A DNA stretch of 64,000 nt, taken from Rickettsia endosymbiont of Ceutorhynchus obstrictus. Its GTDB lineage: Bacteria > Pseudomonadota > Alphaproteobacteria > Rickettsiales > Rickettsiaceae. Positions 16,791-25,997 of this stretch are shown here, piece by piece (position 1 is the first letter of the stretch; the number at the start of each line of letters is the position of its first letter). The notes below the pieces were generated by a model. That model was given only the letters and a program-made list of their open reading frames with translations, was not told where the DNA came from and did not search any database. The stretch covers positions 124,001 through 188,000 of the forward strand of contig NZ_OZ032162.1 of assembly GCF_964026565.1 (NCBI RefSeq), read 5' to 3'. Made by a program: the position numbers and the translations under genes.

Positions 16791-18617
16791 TCAAAAATTC
16801 TTCTTTTTAAAATCTCGTAATAATGCTTCAATATCTTCCGGTAAGAGACCTATCACGTAATCTTCCGGATCATCGGTAGAAATAGGATCGATAGGTATAG
16901 GGTCGATTTTTAAGCTTGAGTCTTCTAAGGCTTCTGCCATTTTTCCAACCTTAAAATTTAGTCTTTCACGTACCGTTTCGTCAATAGTTCCTGTGCATTC
17001 AACTATTTCAATATTTGTTTGTTCATTTGGGCTAAGACCTAGCCTATGTATTCGGTCTTCAGATTGTAAATAATGTGCAGCATTAAATGTTCTATCTAGA
17101 TATATAGCATGATGACAAATCTTGTGAAGACTTACTCCTTCACTTGCGGCAGCAGGGTTTGCTACCATAATTTTTACATTCGGATCATCATGAAATAGCT
17201 TGATTTTTCCTTCTCGTGTTTCATCGTCATCCTCGTCGCCCGCATCTACTCCACCGTGAATATATACTGCTCCTAAGTCGACTAATCTCTGTGCAATATA
17301 TTCGACATTTTTTACAAAAGAAGACCAAATTAAAACTTTTTGATTATTACGTACTAATTCTCTAGCACGTTTTAAAACATATTTAAGTTTTGGTCCGTCG
17401 CCTTCTGCAAGTACTGCTTGTAACAAGTTAGAATGTACAAAGCCAATTTCTCGTGACAAAAGAGCGGGGTTAGAAACAAATTGCAGCAATTTTGCTACCG
17501 ATCTTCCAAGAATACGAAGAGCTTGTTTAGTTCCATTATTTAAAGCAGTAGCAGCTTCGCGTGAAACTTCAAATTTCATAAGATTATATAATTCATACTG
17601 AACAGGAGCCATATGTAACTTCCGAACAACTCGAGTAACGGGCGGTAACCCTAACTCAGCCTTATTAGTCCGAACATATATAGGCTTTATTAACTCTATA
17701 ACGTTATTACCGGTAACAGGAATTTCAGGATATAAAAAAGTGAATTGTGGGATTAGATCTTCTACGGCTTGAGGCATTGGAGTTCCCGACATTATTAATT
17801 TACCGACCGGTAAGTGTGCGATACTAAGTATTGTTTGAGGTGTTTGTTTCTCAAGGCCACTTTTTATTCTATGACTTTCATCAAGAAATACATGGGTCTT
17901 ATAACGACTTAAATATCCGGCTATTAACTCTCTAACGCGTGGTAATTGCTGGTAAGTTATCAACATGAAACGAGGACGACTTTCCAGAAGTCTATTAATC
18001 TTATCTGTCCCGCCGCGTAGCCTAGTAAAATTTTTATAAATATTCGGCATACAAGCTTCAAGTTGTTCATCCCAAGCTCCAAAAGCATTTTTAGGAGCAA
18101 TAACTAATAAACCTTCATCAGATGTTGCTTTGAAAAAAAAAGTAGCTAATGCCTCTGTTGTTTTCCCGGCACCAGGGACTGAAAAGGTTGCTGCTGCCGG
18201 CAAAGCGGCAATTTTACATATATTACGTTCTTGTTGAGTAGTAAGTAGACGAGAAAACCCCACTTCTTTTAATTTTGATAATAAATCTTCAATTTTTACA
18301 GCATAAAGCTCTTTCGCTTTTTGGTAATCATGGTTATTTTGAGTTGATTGCCTAAGTAATAGCTCTGCTTTTGTTTCAATTTCAAGGTTTTCACCTATTT
18401 GTATCTCGTATCCTTTTAAAAGTTGACCAAATTGCGAACGCAATGAAATAAAAGTCCACCAGGGTAATGATAGCTGATAACCGCCTTCCTGTTGTGCTTT
18501 ATCCGAATTATCAAAAATTAGGCGTTTTATAGGCTCAAGCCATGGTTGAGCATAATCAATTTCTTCCCATCCAATCAATGCTTTTCTGTCTTTATCTCTA
18601 TAGGCAATTTTAAGCAT
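16791..18617 (-). CDS. SNF2-type DNA translocase/helicase of the defence-like island
   Basis: The 608-aa protein has an N-terminal stretch of about 125 residues without a known fold, then a superfamily-2 motor. Walker A is VPGAGKTT (147-154), motif II is DESH (246-249), motif III is SGTP (277-280). The C-terminal helicase domain has ASEGVSLHKICHH and QSEDRIHRLGLSPNE (motifs V and VI), and a short acidic tail follows. The LGL after the HR of motif VI resembles SNF2 proteins such as DrmD, HepA and SWI2/SNF2 partners of restriction modules. It overlaps the ParB-like gene by 8 nt and is followed 2 nt later by the DUF3883 gene. A role as ATP-driven DNA translocase coupling recognition to cleavage is inferred. 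Confidence 0.85.
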   Translation of the reverse strand: MLKIAYRDKDRKALIGWEEIDYAQPWLEPIKRLIFDNSDKAQQEGGYQLSLPWWTFISLRSQFGQLLKGYEIQIGENLEIETKAELLLRQSTQNNHDYQKAKELYAVKIEDLLSKLKEVGFSRLLTTQQERNICKIAALPAAATFSVPGAGKTTEALATFFFKATSDEGLLVIAPKNAFGAWDEQLEACMPNIYKNFTRLRGGTDKINRLLESRPRFMLITYQQLPRVRELIAGYLSRYKTHVFLDESHRIKSGLEKQTPQTILSIAHLPVGKLIMSGTPMPQAVEDLIPQFTFLYPEIPVTGNNVIELIKPIYVRTNKAELGLPPVTRVVRKLHMAPVQYELYNLMKFEVSREAATALNNGTKQALRILGRSVAKLLQFVSNPALLSREIGFVHSNLLQAVLAEGDGPKLKYVLKRARELVRNNQKVLIWSSFVKNVEYIAQRLVDLGAVYIHGGVDAGDEDDDETREGKIKLFHDDPNVKIMVANPAAASEGVSLHKICHHAIYLDRTFNAAHYLQSEDRIHRLGLSPNEQTNIEIVECTGTIDETVRERLNFKVGKMAEALEDSSLKIDPIPIDPISTDDPEDYVIGLLPEDIEALLRDFKKKNF

Positions 18618-19917
18618 TATTATTTAGCCATTTATAGATTTTAGAAATATTATTTTCCATAATTTTTAATTGTTTTTCTGCACCCTCTCTATTTGATTCA
18701 GGTCTCAGGCCATGCTCTACGGCGGCGGCAAGATCGCTATTTGCTCTAGCCAATTTTTTAAGAAGATAATGAGCATTTAATGCATCTTTTTTTAGCTCCT
18801 TCTGAGACTCAATGACTTCAGTAATAATTTCACGTGCTCGGTTGCCGTTTTCAGGTTTTGAAATTTCTCTAGATAACGGAATATCAATCGAATCAGCACT
18901 ATTAGCAACACAAAATATTTCATCAATATCTTTATGCTTTTTTGGAAGCTCTACATTAAATTCTTCTTGTAACTTCAATTTAATCAGCTCTAAATGTTTT
19001 TCAGTGTTTGGAATAGCTTCATATAAACGTTCACCTACAGCTTCGGGATCATCTATTAAAACAAAAGCAGCTTCTTTAAATAATTCTTGTTTTCCGATAG
19101 AAGTTATTTTACTACGGCTTTGAATCAGCTTACGAAAAGCAAACTCATTTTCCGAGATTTCTGACCAATAATTTTCTTTACCACGAGTTTTTAAATATTC
19201 TGCTGCGTAAGCTCTCATGTCCAAAAGCTCTTTTATTTCTGATTCTTTTAGACCGTAAAGATCAGCAACTTCTTTTGTGTTAAAGTTATGTTGTTCTTGT
19301 TTTTGAAATATCATATTGGCTTGAGTATCCCAAGAATATTTTGCCTTTATATCGGGGGCTATCTGTAATTGAGCCTCAAGCTTATCAATTTCCTTTTCAC
19401 CGCAATGCGGAAGTACGGCAATATCAATATAAGCAAAGTGATCATATTTCTTTCTATCTTCATTATATAATTCTCTCCAACTAGCAAGGCGGCGGTTACC
19501 GTTTATCACAAAACCGTATTCATCTAACAAAATTGGCTCTACCTGTTTATTTCCCGTATCTTTAAAATAATCCAACAAATTTGATTGTTTAACCAGCTTA
19601 AGAAGTAATTGATGCTGAGTTTCTTGAACGTCAAGAAGTTCCGGGTCTTTTAAGAAGTAATCTGAGGTAATAGTCGAATTCTTAGCTAAATATTCCTGTT
19701 GACCGGAAATAGTTCTACCGTTTGCTAGCCTATATTTAGGAAGATTTAAAGGCACTGTCAGAATTGCAATATCTTGATTCTTTCCTTGAAAAACTATGCG
19801 ATAAGTAGTTAAGTCATTTTGTTCCGATAGTTTCTTAAAGTTTTCTTGGCGACTCGTACGTGGCCAACCGAATCGTGAAGAGAGTGGATTAGTAAGAGGA
19901 AAGGTTGACGTATTCAT
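18610..19917 (-). CDS. ParB/Srx-fold DNA-binding protein of the defence-like island
   Basis: The 435-aa product has VEPILLDEYGFVINGNRRLASW, which holds NGNRR (139-143) where partition ParBs have the CTP-binding GERR motif, preceded by the typical strand. Around residues 195-230 a segment FNTKEVADLYGLKESEIKELL looks like the ParB HTH. The N-terminal 120 and C-terminal 200 residues have no obvious homology, the latter Lys/Glu-rich and helical. It is unlike the chromosomal ParB (no ParA-binding tail, no ParA partner beside it). It lies 4 nt after the BglII-like gene and overlaps the SNF2 gene. Plausible role: nucleotide-dependent DNA binding or loading of the SNF2 motor. Confidence 0.72.
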   Translation of the reverse strand: MNTSTFPLTNPLSSRFGWPRTSRQENFKKLSEQNDLTTYRIVFQGKNQDIAILTVPLNLPKYRLANGRTISGQQEYLAKNSTITSDYFLKDPELLDVQETQHQLLLKLVKQSNLLDYFKDTGNKQVEPILLDEYGFVINGNRRLASWRELYNEDRKKYDHFAYIDIAVLPHCGEKEIDKLEAQLQIAPDIKAKYSWDTQANMIFQKQEQHNFNTKEVADLYGLKESEIKELLDMRAYAAEYLKTRGKENYWSEISENEFAFRKLIQSRSKITSIGKQELFKEAAFVLIDDPEAVGERLYEAIPNTEKHLELIKLKLQEEFNVELPKKHKDIDEIFCVANSADSIDIPLSREISKPENGNRAREIITEVIESQKELKKDALNAHYLLKKLARANSDLAAAVEHGLRPESNREGAEKQLKIMENNISKIYKWLNNNA

Positions 19918-19921
19918 AGTA

Positions 19922-20377
19922 TTACTCTATCGCAAAAATTATAATAGGTACAAAAATTACTTTCTTAAATATTGTAAGCTCCTTTTCAAGACGTACGGCA
20001 TTAGTAATATTACTGCCTAAAATCTTAGAAGATGAGTATGTGGGAACAATCATCACTGCTGAATTGATTATTTTATCAATGTAAAGTTTTTGGAGCTTGA
20101 TTAAGTCTGCATACATTCTAGCAATATTACCGGTTTGTAGACAAAGACCGACCTTATCTTTTAGCGAAGTAATAGTAATTCCCGACTCTCTAGAAATAGT
20201 GACATTAGAAGACCAGCCTTTTGTAACCAAGTATCTAAGGAGGTCATCACGTATTTTTGAAGCAGCCCCCTTACTGACTTTTATAGCTACTTGATTTATT
20301 GCGTCTGCAACCTCATTAAGGATATCCTTAGTCACAACTTGATCACCTTCAAAATGGCTTATTGAACAGTATCTCAT
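19922..20377 (-). CDS. BglII/BstYI-like restriction endonuclease fold, possibly inactive
   Basis: The 151-aa product contains GWSSNVTISRES then LKDKVGLCLQTGNIARMYADLIKLQ and INSAVMIVPT. This resembles the BglII/BstYI endonuclease core in which D, E-x-Q and a GN-x-R-x-x-x-D-L helix follow each other. Counted on the protein, D74 and Q81 fit, but the position expected to hold the catalytic Glu is C79 (codon TGT). The family assignment is from pattern memory and needs a profile search. ATG overlaps the methyltransferase TGA by 4 nt, arguing for a methyltransferase partner. If the enzyme is real but inactive, DNA binding alone may be retained. Confidence 0.5.
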   Translation of the reverse strand: MRYCSISHFEGDQVVTKDILNEVADAINQVAIKVSKGAASKIRDDLLRYLVTKGWSSNVTISRESGITITSLKDKVGLCLQTGNIARMYADLIKLQKLYIDKIINSAVMIVPTYSSSKILGSNITNAVRLEKELTIFKKVIFVPIIIFAIE

Positions 20378-21327
20378 TTCTTTTCCTCTGATTTCAAAGA
20401 TAAGTTTAAATTTTCAGGCATTAAAGATAAATTACTTTTAGTATGGTCATATAGAGGTTTATCATGCGGTCTATATCTAGCTTGCCCTTTTAAAGCTTCT
20501 TCCAAACGGGTAATACCTATTTTTGCATATTCTTTATTTAATTCACATCCCCAAAAACGTCGGGAGTGTATAGCAGCTGCCACTCCTGCTGAAGCAACTC
20601 CGGCAAATGGATCAAATATTAGATCTGATTTATCGGTAATTGCTAAGGTTAAACGCTCTATAAGCCCCACCGGAAATTGACACGGATGGCTTGTCTTTTC
20701 AACATGATTACTTTTTACATTCGGAATATTCCAAATGTCATCAGGGTTTTTACCAAGAGGATGCCCCGATAGCTGACCGGCTTTTGGACCTTTAAAATGC
20801 CTTTTCCCGGGATATTTTGAAGGTACTCGTACATCGTCAAGGTTAAATGTATATTCATTAGATTTTGTATACCATAAAACAACCTCATAACGACCGGAAA
20901 AGCGTTTTTTAGAATGCAACCCATGCCCAAAATGCCAAATAATACGATTACGCATTTGTAATTTGTGTTCCTTAAACATAGGTGCAAATTCAATATCTAA
21001 AGGAACGATATAACCGTTATCTATAAAATTACCGACTTGCCAGCAAATACTTCCTGTAGATTTTAATCGTGGAATTAGCTGATCAATTATTCTTTTTTGC
21101 CATTCTAAATATATTTGTAGATCATTTTTTTTTTCATAAGGTTTACCTATATTATAAGGAGGAGAGGTTATAATTAGGTCAAATATCGGTTCCATAGGAA
21201 GATTTGATAAAAATTTTTCTACATCACCAAGCCATACCGCATAATCAATTTTATCTAATGATGGAGTTTGTTTATTCAAAATATTCAATAATAGAGGCTT
21301 AGAGTATTCTTGAGTACTTGATTTCAT
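20374..21327 (-). CDS. Beta-class site-specific DNA methyltransferase (m4C or m6A)
   Basis: The 317-aa product has catalytic motif IV TSPPY (54-58) first and the SAM-binding motif DPFAGVASAG (239-248) near the C-terminus, the order of beta-class enzymes. Motif X-like KTSHPCQFPVGLIERL precedes it. TSPPY is most often N4-cytosine but occurs in N6-adenine enzymes too. The target-recognition part lies between residues 70 and 205. It is the first gene of the five-gene minus-strand operon, coupled to the BglII-like gene by ATGA. M.BglII-type partners are also beta-class, so the target may be GATC-centred (speculation). The frame appears intact. Confidence 0.88.
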   Translation of the reverse strand: MKSSTQEYSKPLLLNILNKQTPSLDKIDYAVWLGDVEKFLSNLPMEPIFDLIITSPPYNIGKPYEKKNDLQIYLEWQKRIIDQLIPRLKSTGSICWQVGNFIDNGYIVPLDIEFAPMFKEHKLQMRNRIIWHFGHGLHSKKRFSGRYEVVLWYTKSNEYTFNLDDVRVPSKYPGKRHFKGPKAGQLSGHPLGKNPDDIWNIPNVKSNHVEKTSHPCQFPVGLIERLTLAITDKSDLIFDPFAGVASAGVAAAIHSRRFWGCELNKEYAKIGITRLEEALKGQARYRPHDKPLYDHTKSNLSLMPENLNLSLKSEEKK

Positions 21328-21698
21328 TTGTAATAATTGTTTTTTAATTCACATATTATTATACGATGATTTTCTAGATCAACAATTGATATAATTGCTG
21401 ATTGGAAATTAAAACAATCCATGATTTGCATAAGCATATACATTTTTTATTATTAATACAAGAGCGATTGTAATACATAAATAAGAGATTGGGTAAGAGG
21501 ATAGAGTTTGCTGCTTTTTTCTATACATTAAGGCAGAACAAGGGCATTGTTGCGTGGCTCGAATTTCCGCTGTCATTCCCCGCGCAGCATTGTTGCGTGG
21601 CTAAGTTAAAGCATGTTCTATGTCATTCCCGCGCAGGCGGGAATGACATAAGGGCGCAGGAATGACCCCGGCTTGCTTTACCAAAATGGTCAAAATCA
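21328..21698. repeat. Gap between the island and the LTA-synthase-like gene
   Basis: Bases 21328-21540 are AT-rich unique sequence with the candidate promoter and no gene. Bases 21541-21698 hold GGCATTGTTGCGTGGCTCG, GCATTGTTGCGTGGCTAAG and a GTCATTCCCGCGCAGGCGGGAATGAC palindrome. The change from unique to repeat sequence at about 21540 may mark the island border. Confidence 0.55.
21358..21385 (-). promoter_or_regulatory. Candidate promoter of the defence-like operon
   Basis: Reading the minus strand: TTGTTG (21385-21380), 16-bp spacer, TATAAT (21363-21358), about 31 bp upstream of the methyltransferase ATG at 21327. The -10 box is a perfect match; the -35 box matches 4 of 6. Confidence 0.45.
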
Positions 21699-23579
21699 CT
21701 ACTCCACCATCTTGCCGTGGGTATAAAAATCATAGGCGGTTTGGTAAAAGCTAACGGCTTCTTCGGTTAAAGCCGGGAGGTCTAATATTTCCTGTTTTTT
21801 GCCGTCTGATGATAATTTATAAGTTTTAGGCTTAGAGTTCGGGCTTAGAATTACTAAATATTCGTCTTTCATAAAGCCCAGCAATTGATAAGTACTTATG
21901 AAAGCCCTATTTGCCGGCTCGTTTAATATATCTTGTCCCCAAAATTTACTTTTATATTCAAAACCCAATAAGCCGAAAATTGTTGGAGCTATATCTATCT
22001 GGCTAGCTAAATTAGCTATTTTTTGCGGAGATAATATTTTAGGGGCATAAATAATTAAAGGTATGTGATATTTATTAACCGGCAGCTCTGTTTTACCGGC
22101 ACTTGCAGCGCAGTGATCGGCGGTAATTACAAAAATAGTATTATCAAACCACTCTTTAGTTGCTGCCTTCTCTAAAAATTTACCGATTGCGTAATCGGTG
22201 TATTTAACTGCGGCATTACGTCCGCCGCCGGAAGGTAAATCAATTCTATTTTCGGGAAAAGTATAAGGACGATGATTGGAAGTTGTCATAATCAAAGAAA
22301 AAAATGGCTTACCGGTTTTATAATCTTGATCAGCTACCTCAAGGGATTTATTAAATATATCTTCGTCCGCCACTCCCCAAATATTTGCAAAACTTATTTC
22401 ATTTGCCGTTAAGTTACCTCGGTCAATTATATTATAACCGTTTCCTGCAAAATAATTCTGAAAATTATCAAAATAGCTATAGCCGCCGAAGATAAAATTA
22501 ATTTGATAACCTTGTTGTTTAAAAATAGTGCCGATATTAAATAAATTTTGATTATCGGGTCTTCTAATAATCGAAGAGCCGGGCGTTGGCGGTACGGATA
22601 AAGTAATAGCCTCTAAGCCTCGCACGGTTCTTGTCCCCGTAGCATATAGATTAGTAAAAAATATACCGTTATCAGCGAGTTTATCTAAGTACGGCGTGAT
22701 ATTATCGGAATTCCCAAAGCTCTTCATAAATTTCCCGCTGAGGCTTTCAACAGTAATAAGCACCACGTTATATTTACTTCGGGATAAGGTTTTTGGGGTA
22801 ATAATGCGTTCTATGGAATCGGCAGATAAAAATTGTTGATTATTACCTTGAAGTAGTGTACGCACCACGCTTAAAGCGCGAGTATTATCGATTATCGGGT
22901 AAAAACTATTATAATTTAAGCTATTATTAAAATAAGCCGAGAAAAATTCATAAGGACCGTTTTTGCTTAATTCTCTTGCATATCTGTTATTAGAAAAATT
23001 AAGTTTTTCGGGAGCATAGAACTTAAAAGCCAGCAAACTACATAAACTTAATAGAATTATCGCAGTCAAACGAGATTTAATTTGTATGCTACTTGCGGCA
23101 TTAATTAAAGTATTTCTTAGCAAATAAGTAATCACTACAGCGATTGCAATAATGCCGGTTGATATCTCGACATACGGCATAGATTCTTTTACCGTGCCGA
23201 TAATTTCATGCGTGTAAATTAAATAGTCAACGGCAATAAAATTAAACTTCGTACCGAACTCGTCCCAAAAGGTAATTTCGGCAATTGAGATAAAAATCAA
23301 AAAAGTGATGAAACAGCAGAAAAATATATAACAAAATAATCGATGTAAAAATTCACATCTTGATAATATTAAATGAAATAATAGGGTTAAAATTAATGTG
23401 ATCGGCAGAAAATAAACACAGGATATGAAATCGTTAACTTCTCCTAGAATAAATATTAACGGCAAATCGGCAAAAGAAATTTGTTTATGCCATACGGCAT
23501 AAGCGCATAAGGACAGCCTAGTAATAAGCTGAAATATTAAATAAGTTTTAGCGGTGATATTAAATAACGTTTTTATCAT
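21699..23579 (-). CDS. LTA synthase/MdoB-like phosphoglycerol transferase (sulfatase fold)
   Basis: The 626-aa product has five predicted N-terminal membrane helices (to about residue 170), then a periplasmic alkaline-phosphatase-fold domain. VVLITVESLSGKFM holds the metal-binding acidic residue. The nucleophile Thr is expected in TRTVRGLEA. HRPYTFP and ITADHCAA supply further metal ligands. Members move phosphoglycerol from phosphatidylglycerol to acceptors (osmoregulated glucans in Gram-negatives, lipoteichoic acid in Gram-positives). The Rickettsia acceptor is unknown to me. It is a single gene with repeats on both sides. Confidence 0.85.
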   Translation of the reverse strand: MIKTLFNITAKTYLIFQLITRLSLCAYAVWHKQISFADLPLIFILGEVNDFISCVYFLPITLILTLLFHLILSRCEFLHRLFCYIFFCCFITFLIFISIAEITFWDEFGTKFNFIAVDYLIYTHEIIGTVKESMPYVEISTGIIAIAVVITYLLRNTLINAASSIQIKSRLTAIILLSLCSLLAFKFYAPEKLNFSNNRYARELSKNGPYEFFSAYFNNSLNYNSFYPIIDNTRALSVVRTLLQGNNQQFLSADSIERIITPKTLSRSKYNVVLITVESLSGKFMKSFGNSDNITPYLDKLADNGIFFTNLYATGTRTVRGLEAITLSVPPTPGSSIIRRPDNQNLFNIGTIFKQQGYQINFIFGGYSYFDNFQNYFAGNGYNIIDRGNLTANEISFANIWGVADEDIFNKSLEVADQDYKTGKPFFSLIMTTSNHRPYTFPENRIDLPSGGGRNAAVKYTDYAIGKFLEKAATKEWFDNTIFVITADHCAASAGKTELPVNKYHIPLIIYAPKILSPQKIANLASQIDIAPTIFGLLGFEYKSKFWGQDILNEPANRAFISTYQLLGFMKDEYLVILSPNSKPKTYKLSSDGKKQEILDLPALTEEAVSFYQTAYDFYTHGKMVE

Positions 23580-23744
23580 GTTGTGTACTGTTTTGTGTCA
23601 TTCCCAAGTGGATGCAACAAACGCCTACAGCGGCTCGCAATGACGATTCCGGTAGCCATGCAACAACGTCCCACGTAGGCGGGAATGACATCGAAGACGC
23701 TTTTAACCATTACACAATAACTCTACACTGGAATCACATCTATC
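23580..23744. repeat. Palindromic repeats between ftsK and the MdoB-like gene
   Basis: GTGTCATTCCCAAGTGGATGCAACAAACGCC, GTAGCCATGCAACAACGTCCC and GTAGGCGGGAATGACATCG; no gene seen. Confidence 0.7.
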
Positions 23745-25997
23745 TCATCTATCCGGTAATAATATTTCTCTTTTGCCGGTGTGATTCGGTGAGGAAATTA
23801 TGCCGTCTTGTTCCATCTTTTCAACTAAAATAGCGGCTCTATTATAACCGATTCGGAGCGATCGCTGAATATAGCTAATTGAAGCTTTACGTTCAAGCTG
23901 CACTATCTGCACTGCTCTTTTATACAGCATTTCGTCCGTTGTTCCGTCGTCGCTACTATTCTCTAAAGCTGCATCTCCTTCATCGATCTGTTCGGTTACT
24001 GCTGAAATATATTCAGGGGTACCGGTTTCTTTTAAATATTCGGTAATTTTCTCAATCTCATTTTCATCGACAAAAGGCCCGTGTACCCTGGTAATTTTTG
24101 AAGTATTACCCATAAATAACATGTCTCCCATGCCGAGTAACTGCTCGGAGCCTTGCTCACCTAAAATTGTCCGACTATCGATTTTGGAAGTAACTTTAAA
24201 ACTAATACGGCTTGGGAAATTTGCTTTAATTACGCCGGTAATAACGTCTACGGAAGGTCTTTGCGTCGCCATAATAATATGAATGCCTGCAGCCCTTGCC
24301 ATTTGAGCGAGCCTTTGAATGGATAGTTCGATATCTTTACCGGCAACTAACATTAAATCAGCCATCTCATCAACAATTACCACGATAAACGGTAATTTAT
24401 CCATATTCATTTCTACCGTTTCATAAATAGGCTTGCCGGTCTCATGATCAAATCCTGTTTGAATAGTACGTTCAAGGGTTTTACCTTGTCTTGCTGCTTC
24501 TAAAATTTTAGCATTATAACCGGCAATATTTTTAACGCCGATATTCGACATCATTCTATAACGATTTTCCATTTCCTTCACCGCCCATTTAAGAGCTACC
24601 ACCGCTTTAGCAGGTTCGGTTACGACGGGAGTCAGTAAATGCGGTATTCCTTCATAAGCAGATAGCTCCAGCATTTTCGGGTCGATCATAATAAGGCGGC
24701 ATTCTTCTGGGGTATAACGATATAATAGCGAGACGATCATTGCATTAATTCCGACCGACTTACCGGAGCCGGTAGTTCCTGCAACTAGTAAATGAGGCAT
24801 TTTAGCCAAATCGGCGATTAACGGTTTGCCGGCTAAATCTTTCCCTAAAATTAGGGGCAATAAAATAGATTGATCTTGATATTCCGGCGTTTCAATTAGC
24901 TCCTTTAAACAAAAAAATTCTCTATGCTTATTCGGTAATTCAATACCGAGAACATTTTTACCGGGTATTACCGCGATTCTGGTTGAAATGGCGGAAAGCG
25001 ATCTTGCTATATCGTCGGATAACCCTACTACTCTTGAGGTTTTTGTACCGGCTGCCGGCTCAAACTCGTATAAAGTAACCACCGGTCCTTGACTAATATT
25101 AATAATTTGCCCTTTAACGCCGAAGTCACTCAGAACAGTTAATAATTTTTCCGATTTTTGTTTAAGCTCTTGAGAAGAATCACTTTTTATATGGTGATTA
25201 TCAGCATTTCGCAGTAATGCAATAGGCGGTAACGGTGCTAGATTGCTTTGTTCATTTTTTGGTAACAGCGTAGATTTATTAAAAAATTTCGGTCGGATAT
25301 TAGTTGCCGGTTTAGCTATACTTATTTCCGTTACTTTTATTTTTTCCTGAGTAGAAAAATAAGAAGGAGTAATTCTTGGCTGGTTTGCTTCGTCTTTTTT
25401 AGGCAATAAAAATTTTGCAAGCGATAGGTAAGGCGTTAAATTAGATAAGATATTACGTATTTGATAAGATAAAATGCTATATAATTTTATTGTAAAATCC
25501 TTCAGTGAGGTAAATTTTATTTCAAGTAAAATAACGAATAAAATAAATGTCGAGAAGATTAATAATAGATAAAGTTGATTCGTAAATTGCTTAAGAAAAT
25601 TAAAGCTAGCTATCCCTATCGCGCCGCCGGCACTTCCTTGCAAATATGGTATCTCAAGATTTGCAAATAATGTTGCCATACTAAGGATAGTAAATAACAT
25701 TACAATTATACGTACTAGCAACAATTTACTTTGAGCAAGCCAACGGCTTTTCGCCCAAATAAAACAACAAATAGGTAGAATAAAAGCGGCTATACCAAAA
25801 AATTGATACAAAAAATCCGATAAATATGCACCGAAAATACCTAATAAATTGTTAGGATATCTTTGAGTTACTAAATTAAAGCAAGGATCATCGGTTTTAT
25901 AAGTTATTAAAGCGCAAATAATGCCGAAACCTATTACGCTTAAAATAACAGCTTGTAGTTTGTTATTTGAAAAAAATTTATTTATATAATATAACAC
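23745..25997 (-). CDS. ftsK: DNA translocase FtsK
   Basis: The product is 750 aa from GTG 25997. It has four predicted N-terminal membrane helices, a Pro/Lys-rich linker, then the RecA-like motor. VAGTTGSGKSVG is Walker A, VVIVDEMADLM is Walker B, and QRPSVDVITGVIKANFPSRISF is a family segment. The C-terminal gamma winged helix (KASISYIQRSLRIGYNRAAILVEKMEQDGI) reads KOPS. It anchors at the divisome and pumps chromosome termini. An earlier TTG at 26060 gives 21 extra residues; I prefer GTG because VLYYINKFFSNNK matches the N-terminus I remember for other Rickettsia. Downstream is only a short repeat. Confidence 0.93.
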   Translation of the reverse strand: MLYYINKFFSNNKLQAVILSVIGFGIICALITYKTDDPCFNLVTQRYPNNLLGIFGAYLSDFLYQFFGIAAFILPICCFIWAKSRWLAQSKLLLVRIIVMLFTILSMATLFANLEIPYLQGSAGGAIGIASFNFLKQFTNQLYLLLIFSTFILFVILLEIKFTSLKDFTIKLYSILSYQIRNILSNLTPYLSLAKFLLPKKDEANQPRITPSYFSTQEKIKVTEISIAKPATNIRPKFFNKSTLLPKNEQSNLAPLPPIALLRNADNHHIKSDSSQELKQKSEKLLTVLSDFGVKGQIINISQGPVVTLYEFEPAAGTKTSRVVGLSDDIARSLSAISTRIAVIPGKNVLGIELPNKHREFFCLKELIETPEYQDQSILLPLILGKDLAGKPLIADLAKMPHLLVAGTTGSGKSVGINAMIVSLLYRYTPEECRLIMIDPKMLELSAYEGIPHLLTPVVTEPAKAVVALKWAVKEMENRYRMMSNIGVKNIAGYNAKILEAARQGKTLERTIQTGFDHETGKPIYETVEMNMDKLPFIVVIVDEMADLMLVAGKDIELSIQRLAQMARAAGIHIIMATQRPSVDVITGVIKANFPSRISFKVTSKIDSRTILGEQGSEQLLGMGDMLFMGNTSKITRVHGPFVDENEIEKITEYLKETGTPEYISAVTEQIDEGDAALENSSDDGTTDEMLYKRAVQIVQLERKASISYIQRSLRIGYNRAAILVEKMEQDGIISSPNHTGKREILLPDR

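Noticed and set aside
16791..21327. DISARM or BREX system
   Set aside because: A SNF2 motor and methyltransferase are present, but DrmA, DrmB, DrmC, PglZ, BrxC and BrxL-like proteins are not.
14864..21698. Integrative element with tRNA-Ala as attachment site
   Set aside because: I looked for a duplicate of the tRNA 3' end (GACCCCCTGGCTCCACCA) on the far side and found none, and there is no integrase.
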